A DNA stretch of 64,000 bases, taken from assembly GCA_012517765.1 (NCBI GenBank), contig JAAYUI010000016.1, forward strand, positions 62,001-126,000, given 5' to 3'. Within the stretch, counting starts at the first letter, position 1. Each line of letters begins with the position of its first letter. Made by a program: the position numbers and the translations under genes. Positions 10,116 through 19,416 of this stretch are shown in pieces. This stretch comes from Caldisericales bacterium. GTDB taxonomy: Bacteria > Caldisericota > Caldisericia > JAAYUI01. The notes beneath the pieces were generated by a model, which saw only the letters and a program-made list of their open reading frames with translations, was not told the origin of the DNA and ran no database searches.

Positions 10116-11311
10116 TCCCTCCTGACCAGCCTCACATATCTTCTCTTGCCAACTTTTATCAGAACGGGTTTTTTGGGTTCATGTATCTCTTTTGTGGGGT
10201 CATCCACCAGCTCTTCATCAAACTTGACTGCATTTGACTGAACCAGCCTTCTGGCTTCAGATGTTGAAGGAACGAGTTCAAGTTTTGTCAAAAGTTTTGC
10301 AACCTGTATTGGATAATCATCACGCTCAAGCGCCACATCCGGGATATCGGAAGGCAGGGAATGTTCGGAGAAAACCCTCAAAAATTCTTCCCTGCAAGAT
10401 TTTCCGGCACCTTCACCATGCCAGATGTCAACAACCTTTTCAGCCATCATCAACTTTATATCTCTGGGATTGACAATACCACCTTCAAAATCTCGTGCCG
10501 CCTGTTCTATTGTGGATGGATCGGCAAATGCGGCATACTGGAGATAATTAACAATGAGGCCGTCTGGAATGCTCATCAGCTTGCCGAACATGTTCGTGGG
10601 TTCGTCAAGCAGATCGACAGTATTTCCGATAGACTTACTCATCTTTATTACGCCATCGGTACCAGGCAGTATTGGCATGGTCATCATGACCTGGGGCTCC
10701 ATGCCCATTTCTTTCTGGAGTTCCCTTGCGGCAAGGAAGTTGAATTTTTGGTCCGTACCGCCAATTTCCACATCTGCCTTGATTGCCACTGAATCAAATG
10801 CCTGGAAAACAACATAAAGTAATTCATGGAGATATATTGGAGCCTCGGCCTTCATTCTCTTTGTAAAATCATCACGCTCCAGGACCCTGGCAACAGTGAA
10901 TTTTGCTAGAAGTTTTACTATGTCCTTACCCTCAAGCTTGCCAAGCCATTCAGAGTTGAACCTGACCATCCCGCTTTGCGGTTCCAGAACCCTTATCACC
11001 TGGTCGATATATGTTCTTGCGCTATCTTTTATCTGCTCTTCCGAAAGCGGCTTCCTTGTTTCCTTGCGCCCTGATGGATCACCAATCATCGCTGTGTAGT
11101 CACCAATAACAAAAATGACCTTGTGCCCCATGTCCTGGAACTGGCGCAGTTTTTTTAATACCACAGCATGCCCAAGGTGCAAGTGGGGGGCAGTAGGATC
11201 AGCTCCAAGCTTGATTATGAGAGGCCTGCCAAGCTTAAGTTTTTGCTCAAGGCCATCTTCCGGGATAATCTCAGCACAACCATACTTCAACAATTCCAGC
11301 TCTCTAGTCAT
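10112..11311 (-). CDS. tyrS: Tyrosyl-tRNA synthetase
   Basis: HLGH and KMSKS motifs, GDYTAMIGDPSG, C-terminal S4-like region. Confidence 0.97.
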   Translation of the reverse strand: MTRELELLKYGCAEIIPEDGLEQKLKLGRPLIIKLGADPTAPHLHLGHAVVLKKLRQFQDMGHKVIFVIGDYTAMIGDPSGRKETRKPLSEEQIKDSARTYIDQVIRVLEPQSGMVRFNSEWLGKLEGKDIVKLLAKFTVARVLERDDFTKRMKAEAPIYLHELLYVVFQAFDSVAIKADVEIGGTDQKFNFLAARELQKEMGMEPQVMMTMPILPGTDGVIKMSKSIGNTVDLLDEPTNMFGKLMSIPDGLIVNYLQYAAFADPSTIEQAARDFEGGIVNPRDIKLMMAEKVVDIWHGEGAGKSCREEFLRVFSEHSLPSDIPDVALERDDYPIQVAKLLTKLELVPSTSEARRLVQSNAVKFDEELVDDPTKEIHEPKKPVLIKVGKRRYVRLVRRD

Positions 11312-11942
11312 AGTTCACCCATGTGTATGAGAATGTGGCGATGCCGATCAGATAAAGGAACAATGATCCGGAAATCGCAGGGCTCCCTTCACCAAAAAGA
11401 AGCATTAGGGAACCTAAAACAATAAAAGAAAAAGAGACTGAGCCATAGGCCTCATATAGTTTAACCCTCGAATTTATAAAACCAAGGAAAAATGAGAAGA
11501 ATATTCCCATCGAAGCAAATGAATTCAGGGTCAGAAAAACATCGTTAATTATACTGCTGTCAAACACAGCACCAGTTGATGAGGCAGCAAGGGAGACCAG
11601 TCCAGATAAAAATGGTATCGCAAAGATAACAGCCGATGCGGCCCTTTTCGAGGGAGAGGGACTGGAATTATCAAATGCCATAGCATGGATGATGCCGGCG
11701 CTGAAGCTGGCAAGTGCCAGAAAACCTGTTATAATGTAAAGATTTTGTTTTGTGGTGGCCCAAAGCAGAAACATGATGGAGCCAAACAACAAATCGCAAA
11801 AAGAAAGGAACCATGCAAAAATTGTAAAATCGTTCCTTCTGTACAAGTATTTTCTGAGGGAATCTTGGGCAAGAAAAATAGCAAAAAATGATGTAGCCAC
11901 AGAACATATGACTGTCAGAAGTGTGTATGAGAGCTGGTTCAT
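11304..11942 (-). CDS. Polytopic membrane protein of unknown function
   Basis: About 7 hydrophobic segments over 212 aa; overlaps both neighbours by 4-8 nt. Confidence 0.65.
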   Translation of the reverse strand: MNQLSYTLLTVICSVATSFFAIFLAQDSLRKYLYRRNDFTIFAWFLSFCDLLFGSIMFLLWATTKQNLYIITGFLALASFSAGIIHAMAFDNSSPSPSKRAASAVIFAIPFLSGLVSLAASSTGAVFDSSIINDVFLTLNSFASMGIFFSFFLGFINSRVKLYEAYGSVSFSFIVLGSLMLLFGEGSPAISGSLFLYLIGIATFSYTWVNYD

Positions 11943-12772
11943 TTGGAATCCCCGATTGATGCTTTTTCCAGTGGGACATTGTTTCCTTTGGCATCAACCA
12001 GCGATATCAACCCCTGTCTGTAAAGCTGGGTAACAACTATAGAAATGCGCTTCTGATCAAGATTAAGTTTGGCAGTTATACGTTCCAGAGTAATACGACC
12101 GTCAATCTGTTGGTAAACAAGGTCCTGCATCGCAGTCTCAACGCCAACTTTTGGAGAGGCTATCCTGTTTTTTGGCACAAAGAGCGACTGCCCCCTGTGT
12201 GGTTGTGGGATCAGAGTCAAATCAATAAGTTTATATTTCAGGGAGGTAATTATCCCTGCTGATTTTAATGCAAACAGTATCCTGTAAGTCGAGAGATAGC
12301 CAAGACCCGATTTTTCCGCAATCTGCCTGGCATTGAGTTTTCCATCAACAAGCCTGAGCGTCTTCCAGTCATCAGGTTTCATGGTGAAGTCTGATGAGGC
12401 CTCCTGTATGTTGTTTTGTACCTCAAAAACTTCATCCTCGAAAAAACCTTGCGATTTTATTACTTTCCATTCTTCAAGTAGCCTCGAGCCCTGGATGAGA
12501 AGGGAATCAATGGGCTCGTAGATTGTCCTAAGATCTATCCTTCCACGCTCATCGAACATAAATTCGCCCTCTTCCCATATCAGAAGCTCAAAAAATGCCG
12601 CACTGCCAGTCAGCTTCGCAATGGCGCAATGGTAGAGCCTGCCAGCCTGGAAATAGCACCTGGCTTGCCTTTCTCCATCATCAATTTTCAGGGCACCAGA
12701 TTTGCCCTCCATAGTGATCAACTGGAGTAGCGAATTCAATTTGAAACTTTTTATATCTCCGACAAGCGCCAT
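11939..12772 (-). CDS. DUF4388-like (PATAN-like) domain protein with C-terminal winged-helix-like regions
   Basis: MALVGDIKSFKLNSLLQLITMEGKSGALKIDDGERQARCYFQAGRLYHCA matches the DUF4388 pattern. Confidence 0.75.
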   Translation of the reverse strand: MALVGDIKSFKLNSLLQLITMEGKSGALKIDDGERQARCYFQAGRLYHCAIAKLTGSAAFFELLIWEEGEFMFDERGRIDLRTIYEPIDSLLIQGSRLLEEWKVIKSQGFFEDEVFEVQNNIQEASSDFTMKPDDWKTLRLVDGKLNARQIAEKSGLGYLSTYRILFALKSAGIITSLKYKLIDLTLIPQPHRGQSLFVPKNRIASPKVGVETAMQDLVYQQIDGRITLERITAKLNLDQKRISIVVTQLYRQGLISLVDAKGNNVPLEKASIGDSK

Positions 12773-12897
12773 AGGCCCTCCAAAGTCGAATTATTCAAGT
12801 CAAGTTTAATATAGGAGTTGATTTTGTCAACTTGGTCAGTGGCAAAAAACATTTATAGACAAAGATTGGCACTTTGTTACAATCACCTTGAAGGTCA

Positions 12898-14046
12898 ATG
12901 CAAAAACCAAACCTGCAGATTTTAGGGCTTTCTTTTTCGATTGCCATTGCCGCAATGGGTTTTCAGGTTGCACCCTCCACGGTTATGGGAATTATAAGAG
13001 AGCTGAATTTCCTCAATTTCACACAGGCCATGCTGCTTGCAAACGCACCGGCTTTTATGAGCCTGCTGGTAATGCTTCCCATTGGGAGATTTCTAAACAT
13101 TAGAAATCCTATAAGATGGTCATTGCCGGCAGGCATCATTCTCGCATCCATCTCAGCATTGCTCCTGTTCATGGCGAGCTATCCATTCATGCTGTCCCTC
13201 AGGTTCATGGGCGGGCTGGCAACAGCGCCAGCATATATCATCGGGTCACAGCTTCCGCTGGGTGCCTTCCAGCCAGAATACAGAAACAGGTTTTCGGCGA
13301 TCCAAACTCTTGCTGCACCGGTTGGGACAATACTCACCACTCAAACTGGCGGGCTGATCGCTTCCAGGTTTGGACATACACTCGTCTACATTGTTCCATT
13401 ACTCTTTAGCTTCATTGCAATTGTTTTCGCCATCAAGTTATGGAATATAAAACTCCCAGAGACAGACAAACTCACGCAAAAAAGCCCTTTGCTCCCTTCA
13501 GCAAAGACCATGTTAATGGCAACAGTCTGGGCACTCTTTTCTGGTGCCACCGCAGGTGCCTTTATTAACACGTCTACTGAAATCGGAGTTTCCGAGGGGC
13601 TTGGAAGATCAATTGCCTCACTTGGACCGCTATTTTTAATGGTTCCATCTTTTTTCATAAGTCCATGGGTAGGCTCAATGCTGGATAAGAAAATAAAAAG
13701 AAGAGATGCACTGATTGTTGCAGGATTGATTATGGCACTATCAATCCTTATTTTGCCAGCAGGAAAACCATTCTGGTTTGTTGGCTCAATCTTGCTTGGG
13801 CTGTCAGCATCATTCATTCCACCAGTGGTTTTTTCCTCACCAGGGAAATTTGAGCCCCAGCACAACATGGCTTATGCACTCTCAATAATAAACCTTTTTG
13901 GAACGATAGGTCTTATAGCATCAACACCCCTTGTTGGAACAATGAGGGATGCAACACAGAGTTGGCCAGCCACAATGATCGCAGTATCAGTTTTTTGTTT
14001 TGCAATATCGCTTACAGGCCTGGCTTTTACAAAGGAGCAAAAATGA
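12898..14046 (+). CDS. Major facilitator superfamily transporter
   Basis: 382 aa, about 12 TM segments; MFS-like symmetric halves, LPIGRFLNIRNPIRWSLPAG loop. Confidence 0.8.
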   Translation: MQKPNLQILGLSFSIAIAAMGFQVAPSTVMGIIRELNFLNFTQAMLLANAPAFMSLLVMLPIGRFLNIRNPIRWSLPAGIILASISALLLFMASYPFMLSLRFMGGLATAPAYIIGSQLPLGAFQPEYRNRFSAIQTLAAPVGTILTTQTGGLIASRFGHTLVYIVPLLFSFIAIVFAIKLWNIKLPETDKLTQKSPLLPSAKTMLMATVWALFSGATAGAFINTSTEIGVSEGLGRSIASLGPLFLMVPSFFISPWVGSMLDKKIKRRDALIVAGLIMALSILILPAGKPFWFVGSILLGLSASFIPPVVFSSPGKFEPQHNMAYALSIINLFGTIGLIASTPLVGTMRDATQSWPATMIAVSVFCFAISLTGLAFTKEQK

Positions 14047-17000
14047 AAAAAGCAATTGTGATTATCGTAGGTGTTTTATTTATTCTGCAACCTCTACCCA
14101 GGAGCACCAGCGCGCAGGAGGGTTGGTACCAGAAAGATATCGAGATCGAGATACCACCGCAATCTGAAGTCTCAATCGACATAAAAGATGGGCTTCCCAT
14201 TGTTGACGGGGTGAACAGTAAATGGTCTGAACTAAGGTGCCCGGAATGGGTCAAGGGCGACCTGGCGCTTGCCTTCGAAAAGCTTTCAAAAACATCAACA
14301 AGGCTCTATCCGTCCACGTTTGTGCAGGCAGTAACACTCCTGCCCGACAAAATCGAGGTGCTTACTATCTCATCATCTGGCAGAAAACCGGAGGTCATAA
14401 GAGTGGGTGATTTTGAAAAAATGCCCATCCTGCCAGATTCAATCGATAATGGCGCCAGGCTTGCAATTGCAGACATTGATGGTGACGGAAATTCCGACCT
14501 TGTAGTGTGTCCCAAAAACGGTGGCTGGTACTATCTTAAGGGTCCAAGTTTTTCTGTGCCTGCGCAATCCGAGCAAACAGGCGACAGGGAATGGCTTTCC
14601 CCAATGACAATCCCATCTACACCAGACAAGGTGGTTTTTGCAAAAAACAGCGACACTTCGAAGGGCATGATCTACTACGACGGGACAGAAACCAAAAAAC
14701 TGGACCAGAGAAACTTTACAACGATGCTCCCTAATACCTTTGCAACACTGTGCTCAAAGGGCATGATCTATGTTGACCAGTTTGGGGTCATCCGCCTTGT
14801 TGAATCAAAAAACGGTACACCTTCAGGGTATTCGTCCTCAACCGATACAATAATGCCATCATTTGATGACGAAGTGAGGCTGGCCATTTCAGATAATCTC
14901 CTCGTTGCAGGCAACAATGATGGTGTCCTCCTTTCAATGGAAAGGAGCGGGACAGACTTCACCTTCCAGAAAAAAGAACTTGGCACAAAACTTGTTTTTG
15001 GAAGGGACCTCAGCCCCTGCCTTGCTGACATGAACGGTGACGAAAAGGTGGACCTGGTCTGGAGAGACAGTACAGGTATATACGTCTCAGATGGGCCAGA
15101 TTTCACCAAGAAAACGAAACTCTCTGTCACATCAGCCGGGCCAATTGCCGTGGGTGACCTGAACGGCGACAAAAAACCGGACATTGTCACTACAGAGAAA
15201 TCGTCCATCAAAATATTGATCGGTCCAAGTTTCAATCCGCTTGGCAACCAACCAAATGCTGAATGTGGAGAATATGTCTCACCTTCAATCGGCGACCTTG
15301 ATGCCGATGGCAAGGCAGACATTGTCCTTGGCAACGAAAAAGGACTGCTTTGTTTCCTCAAGGGCCCTGATTTCAAGAAAACTTCTCTCACCGATGGCAT
15401 CGATGTTGGCGATTATTCAAACCCCTGTATCGCCGATGTTGACCAGGACGGCAAGGTCGAGCTGGCAATCGCAAACGTTGATGGAAGAGTGATCGTTTAC
15501 AAATACAACGCTGGGGAACTCCAAGAATTCAGGTCCTGGTCATTCATCCCAACACCACCTTTTATGACAAGGTCAGATTATTTCACAAAATACTACAGGG
15601 AGTCTTCAATACTGCCCTGGGACGATGACAAACCAGCTGTTGAAGCATACAAGAAACTACTTCAGGATTGCCCTGAAAAATATCTCGATGAAGTTGCATT
15701 CTCCATTGCAAACACAAACCCGGAAGTTTTGAGGCTCGTTGCCAGAATGGGACAGCAGAGTGTGTTCCTGAGAAATGCAGTCTCAATCTACGAGGCGGAC
15801 AAGAAGCTTGGATACGTCGAAATCGTTGAAAAGGGTGACTGGACAACATGTGTCTACCAGACATCTGAAGGAAGGATCGAACTTTCAAAAGACGACTATT
15901 ACTGGTTTGTTGTCCATCCACGCGTGTACTACGAAATGCCAATTGCCGTCAATGCGTCATGGTGGGAAAAAGGGCCCGATGACTACGGGGTCACAAAAGA
16001 GGCATGGTGGCAGCACCAGGAAAACATATTCGAAGGGAACGGCGTTTTCTGGAGAGAAGGCATGGCCACAGATACAAAGTCATACGGCGATTCCATGATA
16101 AACACCGCATCAAAAGGAAAAACACTTGAAGAAGCAATAACAAATCTTCACATCCTCGTTAATCCAGGCAAAAAAGACTCCAGAAACACTTTCGGCTATC
16201 TAACGCAGGACCTTTATCCATGGCACATATTCAGGAAACGCTATGGCTCATGCGGTGAGCAATCGATCGTGTTCTGCGCAATTGCCAGGACAGCACTCAT
16301 CCCATGCTATGTCGTTGCCGACAGGGGTGAAGACCACCAGTGGAACGAGGTCTGGCTCCCGCAAGGCTGGACACATTTTGAGCCAAGCGCTGGCGACACC
16401 AATTTCATGGACGAACCATGGGGTTCTTCAGAAGGGTTCGACCACAAGGCAAAAACCACATCAACAGTAATGGGCTGGCATGGCGATGATTCCTACTTTG
16501 ACGTCACAACCACGGTGCACAACCAGAAAGACAAGAAATACACCCAGAAGGGCTCCGGTTACACCGATACAGCAAAAGTTATTTTCACAGTTACCGACGC
16601 TGACAATCAACCGGTTGAAAGCGCAATGATTGTTGCAAGGTCGGGCTGGCAGGCAAGAAACATGATATCGTTCTGGAGATATACAAACGCCGAGGGAAAA
16701 TGCACATTTGATCTTGGCTACGAGCCCTATTACATTATTGACTGCATAACAAAATATGGTTTCACAGGCCTTTCACGCTTCGTGGTCAATGAAGGCTCTT
16801 CCTATAATGTAAAACTCTCTGTTCCAGGACGTATTGGAAAACAAAACCAAACTCCAGAAGTATTCTCATCAAAAGAAACCAGCGTAAAACTGGAAGTGCT
16901 GGAAAATTCGGACGAACTGAGGCCTCCAAACTTCATAAGCGGTGGAGGATACACCCCTGGAAGCTACACTTTTGAAAAGTACAGCTATATGGGCACATTC

Positions 17001-17807
17001 TTCTCAAAGGTCAAAGTCGAAGCGACTCCGATAAAGGTTTCCACAGGTGGCAAAAACTACATCATGGGCAACACGGCATTTACCGACCCGCAAAAACCCC
17101 TGAGGCTGGTGAACGATTCAGGCAAAACCTGGAAAAAAATCAAAATCCGATTCACCTTCTCGGCAAAAGAATTCAAGCTGGACATCAAAACACCAGAGAA
17201 AGGGATAAAAGTAAACAGTGGCAGCCCGTTCAAGCTTGAAGTAAAAATTGAAAACACAACGCCAGTTGTTGGCTTCTACTGGTCATGGGACAACAAAAAC
17301 TGGAACAGACTGGACAAAGAAGGCGCAACAATCGAAACGGGGCTAGGTGGTGCACCAAGCCCTGGCAAGAAAACAATAAACCTCAAGGCCGTAGCGCTTT
17401 TCAAGGATGCAACCCAGGAGGTAACAAAAACATTCGAAGTTGAACTTCTCCCAACAAACGAGTTCAAAAACCAGCCAGTGTTCCAGGACCCGCCAAACCA
17501 GCTCGAAGGCTCTTCGTGGAAACTCCAGTCATTCAGGATTCCGAAGGGTGAAAGGTACCTGATGATAAAAACGGACAGCCAGTCACCAGGGCTTGATCTT
17601 GACGTGTTCCTTTATCTGGACAAAAATGGCGATGGCAAACCAACAGAGGACGAACAAATCGGCGCATCAAACGGGCCAACCTGCCAGGAGAGGATCCTCA
17701 TAAACAATCCAACCGAAGGTCCATACATACTTCTTTGCCAGGGATGCACATGTCCCACTGAAAATTCAACATTTGATGTGAAGTTTTCCTGTATCCCAAT
17801 CTGGTAA
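14043..17807 (+). CDS. Large secreted protein: FG-GAP/VCBS-like repeats, transglutaminase-like core, PPC-like C-terminal domain
   Basis: MKKAIVIIVGVLFILQPLPRSTSA signal peptide from ATG 14043 (ATGA overlap with MFS gene); DIDGDGNSDL, DMNGDEKVDL, DLNGDKKPDI, DLDADGKADI, DVDQDGKVEL; CGEQSIVFCAIAR...DHQWNEVWLPQGWTHFEPSAGD. Confidence 0.85.
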   Translation: MKKAIVIIVGVLFILQPLPRSTSAQEGWYQKDIEIEIPPQSEVSIDIKDGLPIVDGVNSKWSELRCPEWVKGDLALAFEKLSKTSTRLYPSTFVQAVTLLPDKIEVLTISSSGRKPEVIRVGDFEKMPILPDSIDNGARLAIADIDGDGNSDLVVCPKNGGWYYLKGPSFSVPAQSEQTGDREWLSPMTIPSTPDKVVFAKNSDTSKGMIYYDGTETKKLDQRNFTTMLPNTFATLCSKGMIYVDQFGVIRLVESKNGTPSGYSSSTDTIMPSFDDEVRLAISDNLLVAGNNDGVLLSMERSGTDFTFQKKELGTKLVFGRDLSPCLADMNGDEKVDLVWRDSTGIYVSDGPDFTKKTKLSVTSAGPIAVGDLNGDKKPDIVTTEKSSIKILIGPSFNPLGNQPNAECGEYVSPSIGDLDADGKADIVLGNEKGLLCFLKGPDFKKTSLTDGIDVGDYSNPCIADVDQDGKVELAIANVDGRVIVYKYNAGELQEFRSWSFIPTPPFMTRSDYFTKYYRESSILPWDDDKPAVEAYKKLLQDCPEKYLDEVAFSIANTNPEVLRLVARMGQQSVFLRNAVSIYEADKKLGYVEIVEKGDWTTCVYQTSEGRIELSKDDYYWFVVHPRVYYEMPIAVNASWWEKGPDDYGVTKEAWWQHQENIFEGNGVFWREGMATDTKSYGDSMINTASKGKTLEEAITNLHILVNPGKKDSRNTFGYLTQDLYPWHIFRKRYGSCGEQSIVFCAIARTALIPCYVVADRGEDHQWNEVWLPQGWTHFEPSAGDTNFMDEPWGSSEGFDHKAKTTSTVMGWHGDDSYFDVTTTVHNQKDKKYTQKGSGYTDTAKVIFTVTDADNQPVESAMIVARSGWQARNMISFWRYTNAEGKCTFDLGYEPYYIIDCITKYGFTGLSRFVVNEGSSYNVKLSVPGRIGKQNQTPEVFSSKETSVKLEVLENSDELRPPNFISGGGYTPGSYTFEKYSYMGTFFSKVKVEATPIKVSTGGKNYIMGNTAFTDPQKPLRLVNDSGKTWKKIKIRFTFSAKEFKLDIKTPEKGIKVNSGSPFKLEVKIENTTPVVGFYWSWDNKNWNRLDKEGATIETGLGGAPSPGKKTINLKAVALFKDATQEVTKTFEVELLPTNEFKNQPVFQDPPNQLEGSSWKLQSFRIPKGERYLMIKTDSQSPGLDLDVFLYLDKNGDGKPTEDEQIGASNGPTCQERILINNPTEGPYILLCQGCTCPTENSTFDVKFSCIPIW

Positions 17808-17813
17808 AACCGG

Positions 17814-17842
17814 TTGACAACAAGCGTGCCGGATTTTAACAT
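17814..17842 (+). promoter_or_regulatory. Sigma70-type promoter for tRNA-Arg
   Basis: TTGACA (17814-17819), 17-bp spacer, TAACAT (17837-17842); expected start site a few nt before the tRNA 5' end. Confidence 0.65.
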
Positions 17843-17854
17843 AATCCGGCACGC
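17824..17854. repeat. Perfect 12-bp inverted repeat with 7-nt loop
   Basis: GCGTGCCGGATT-TTAACAT-AATCCGGCACGC; loop contains the -10 box; right arm overlaps the first 2 nt of tRNA-Arg. Confidence 0.95.
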
Positions 17855-17926
17855 GCCCATAGCTCAACTGGACAGAGTGGTGGCCTCCGGAGCCGCAGGT
17901 TAGGGGTTCGAATCCCCTTGGGCGCG
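17853..17926 (+). tRNA. tRNA-Arg (anticodon CCG), no encoded CCA
   Basis: GCGCCCA acceptor pairs TGGGCGC; anticodon stem GTGGC/GCCGC with loop CTCCGGA; T-arm GGGGTTCGAATCCCC. Confidence 0.93.
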
Positions 17927-18556
17927 CTTTCTTTTTATGACATAAACCCCAGCACATTCAGAAATTTGAGAATAGGACACCAGGTAGCCCAAACCAGAAA
18001 TTCTTTTTACAAGAGTATCTGCATCCCAGTAAAACTCGCCATCATCCCAGAGATCAAGGTTTCTGTTTCTACATTCGTCAAGTTTGGTTCGGTTTTCAAA
18101 TGATATGTCACCAATGACCATGAATCCAGCTTCTTTTATGCAATAATTAAAACATTTTTCGATTATCTGGAGTTTTGTTTCATCACAAAATTCATGAAAA
18201 AGATAGTTCGAAATCACTCTATCAAACTTCTGCCCATTCAAAAAATCAAGTGGTTTTGTGACATCGGCCCGGAATATTCTGGCTCCTGGAACATTGACCC
18301 TGCATATTTCAATCATTTTTGGTGAAAAATCAACACCGGCAATATCTTTTGCTATATCGGAATACATCACGGCAAGCATTCCAGTGCCAATGCCGAGCTC
18401 CAGTACAGAACATTTTTCGTTAATATCTGAATGGCTTAGAACAGAAAAAAGAACATCCCTGAAACCAATAAAGGGAAATTCATTGCCTCCTGCGGAGTCG
18501 TCATATCGGGTCGACCATCCATCAAAGAGGGCCTGTCTGTCAGGTTGTTCAGTCAC
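17900..18556 (-). CDS. Class I SAM-dependent methyltransferase
   Basis: VLELGIGTGMLAVMYSDIAKDIAGVDFSPKMIEICR motif I/II; C-terminus runs antisense into tRNA-Arg. Confidence 0.85.
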   Translation of the reverse strand: MTEQPDRQALFDGWSTRYDDSAGGNEFPFIGFRDVLFSVLSHSDINEKCSVLELGIGTGMLAVMYSDIAKDIAGVDFSPKMIEICRVNVPGARIFRADVTKPLDFLNGQKFDRVISNYLFHEFCDETKLQIIEKCFNYCIKEAGFMVIGDISFENRTKLDECRNRNLDLWDDGEFYWDADTLVKRISGLGYLVSYSQISECAGVYVIKRKRAQGDSNP

Positions 18557-19019
18557 CCTGTTTGTTGTTTTTGGCTTCCCTGGGGTGGGACTTTAAATAA
18601 TCCCTTATTTTTGCGGCATCCTCAAAACGCTCTTCCTGAATGGCCCTTTCAAGGTCGCTCCTGAGTGATTCGGTGCTTTCCTTGGAGAGTGAAAACTCGT
18701 TTATGATTGCACCAAGCCTCTCCTTGAAGGCGATATAGCAGGCCGGGCAACCAACATAATTGTCTTTTACAAAGGCAAGATATTTTTTGCCACAATTTGG
18801 ACAGGCCAGATCAATATCTTTCTGTTCCCTTGCCTGCGCAACCACGCTTGAGAGCCAGTCAGAGACGCCCCTTTGGCCAAAAGTGGCCTGGGCCCTCCTT
18901 GACTCCAGCATTTTTTTTGCGCAATCGTCGCATATATATAATTCAAGGACTTTCGTTGAGCCTATCACCTGAACATAGTGCCCAGTCGCTTCCTTTTGTT
19001 TGCAAATCTGACAAAGCAT
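18549..19019 (-). CDS. McsA-like zinc-finger/UVR-motif protein
   Basis: MLCQICKQKEATGHYVQV, CDDCAKKM, CPNCGKKY, CPACYIAF; C-terminal UVR-like LERAIQEERFEDAAKIRDYLKS. Confidence 0.85.
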   Translation of the reverse strand: MLCQICKQKEATGHYVQVIGSTKVLELYICDDCAKKMLESRRAQATFGQRGVSDWLSSVVAQAREQKDIDLACPNCGKKYLAFVKDNYVGCPACYIAFKERLGAIINEFSLSKESTESLRSDLERAIQEERFEDAAKIRDYLKSHPREAKNNKQGD

Positions 19020-19061
19020 TTACACTTCCTTTCAAAACCAATTATAATATAGGGGAACCAG

Positions 19062-19409
19062 ATGTCCACCATTAAAGGAATAGGTTTTGACCTAGTAGAC
19101 TGTGACAGATTCAGGGCCATGGCCCAAAAAAGGCCGACCCTGATTGAAAGACTGTTTTCCGCGGAAGAAATTGCCTATGCGAACAAATATTCGGACCCGA
19201 CAGTCCACCTTTGTGCATGCTTTGCAGTCAAAGAGGCTTATCTGAAAGCATTGGGCACTGGAATCAATGGCCAGGTGCTAAAAAATATAGAGATGGGACA
19301 TGAAAAAACCGGGACCCCCTTTGTCACCGTCTGCGGTGAGAGGGTCCCGGCCCTTGTTTCAGTCAGCCACACCGACAAAACTGCCGGCGCTGTTGTGATA
19401 CTTTTTTAA
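19062..19409 (+). CDS. acpS: Holo-[acyl-carrier-protein] synthase
   Basis: GIGFDLVDCDRF, CFAVKEAYLKALGTGI, SVSHTDKTAGAVVIL. Confidence 0.95.
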   Translation: MSTIKGIGFDLVDCDRFRAMAQKRPTLIERLFSAEEIAYANKYSDPTVHLCACFAVKEAYLKALGTGINGQVLKNIEMGHEKTGTPFVTVCGERVPALVSVSHTDKTAGAVVILF

Positions 19410-19416
19410 CCTGCAA

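Noticed and set aside
13962-14042. N-terminal extension of ORF 13962..17807
   Set aside because: Overlaps MFS coding sequence; ATG 14043 gives a classical signal peptide.
17766-17957. 63-aa ORF containing ARPRGFEPLTCGSGGHHSVQLSYGR
   Set aside because: This is the well-known conceptual translation of a tRNA in antisense; it overlaps tRNA-Arg.
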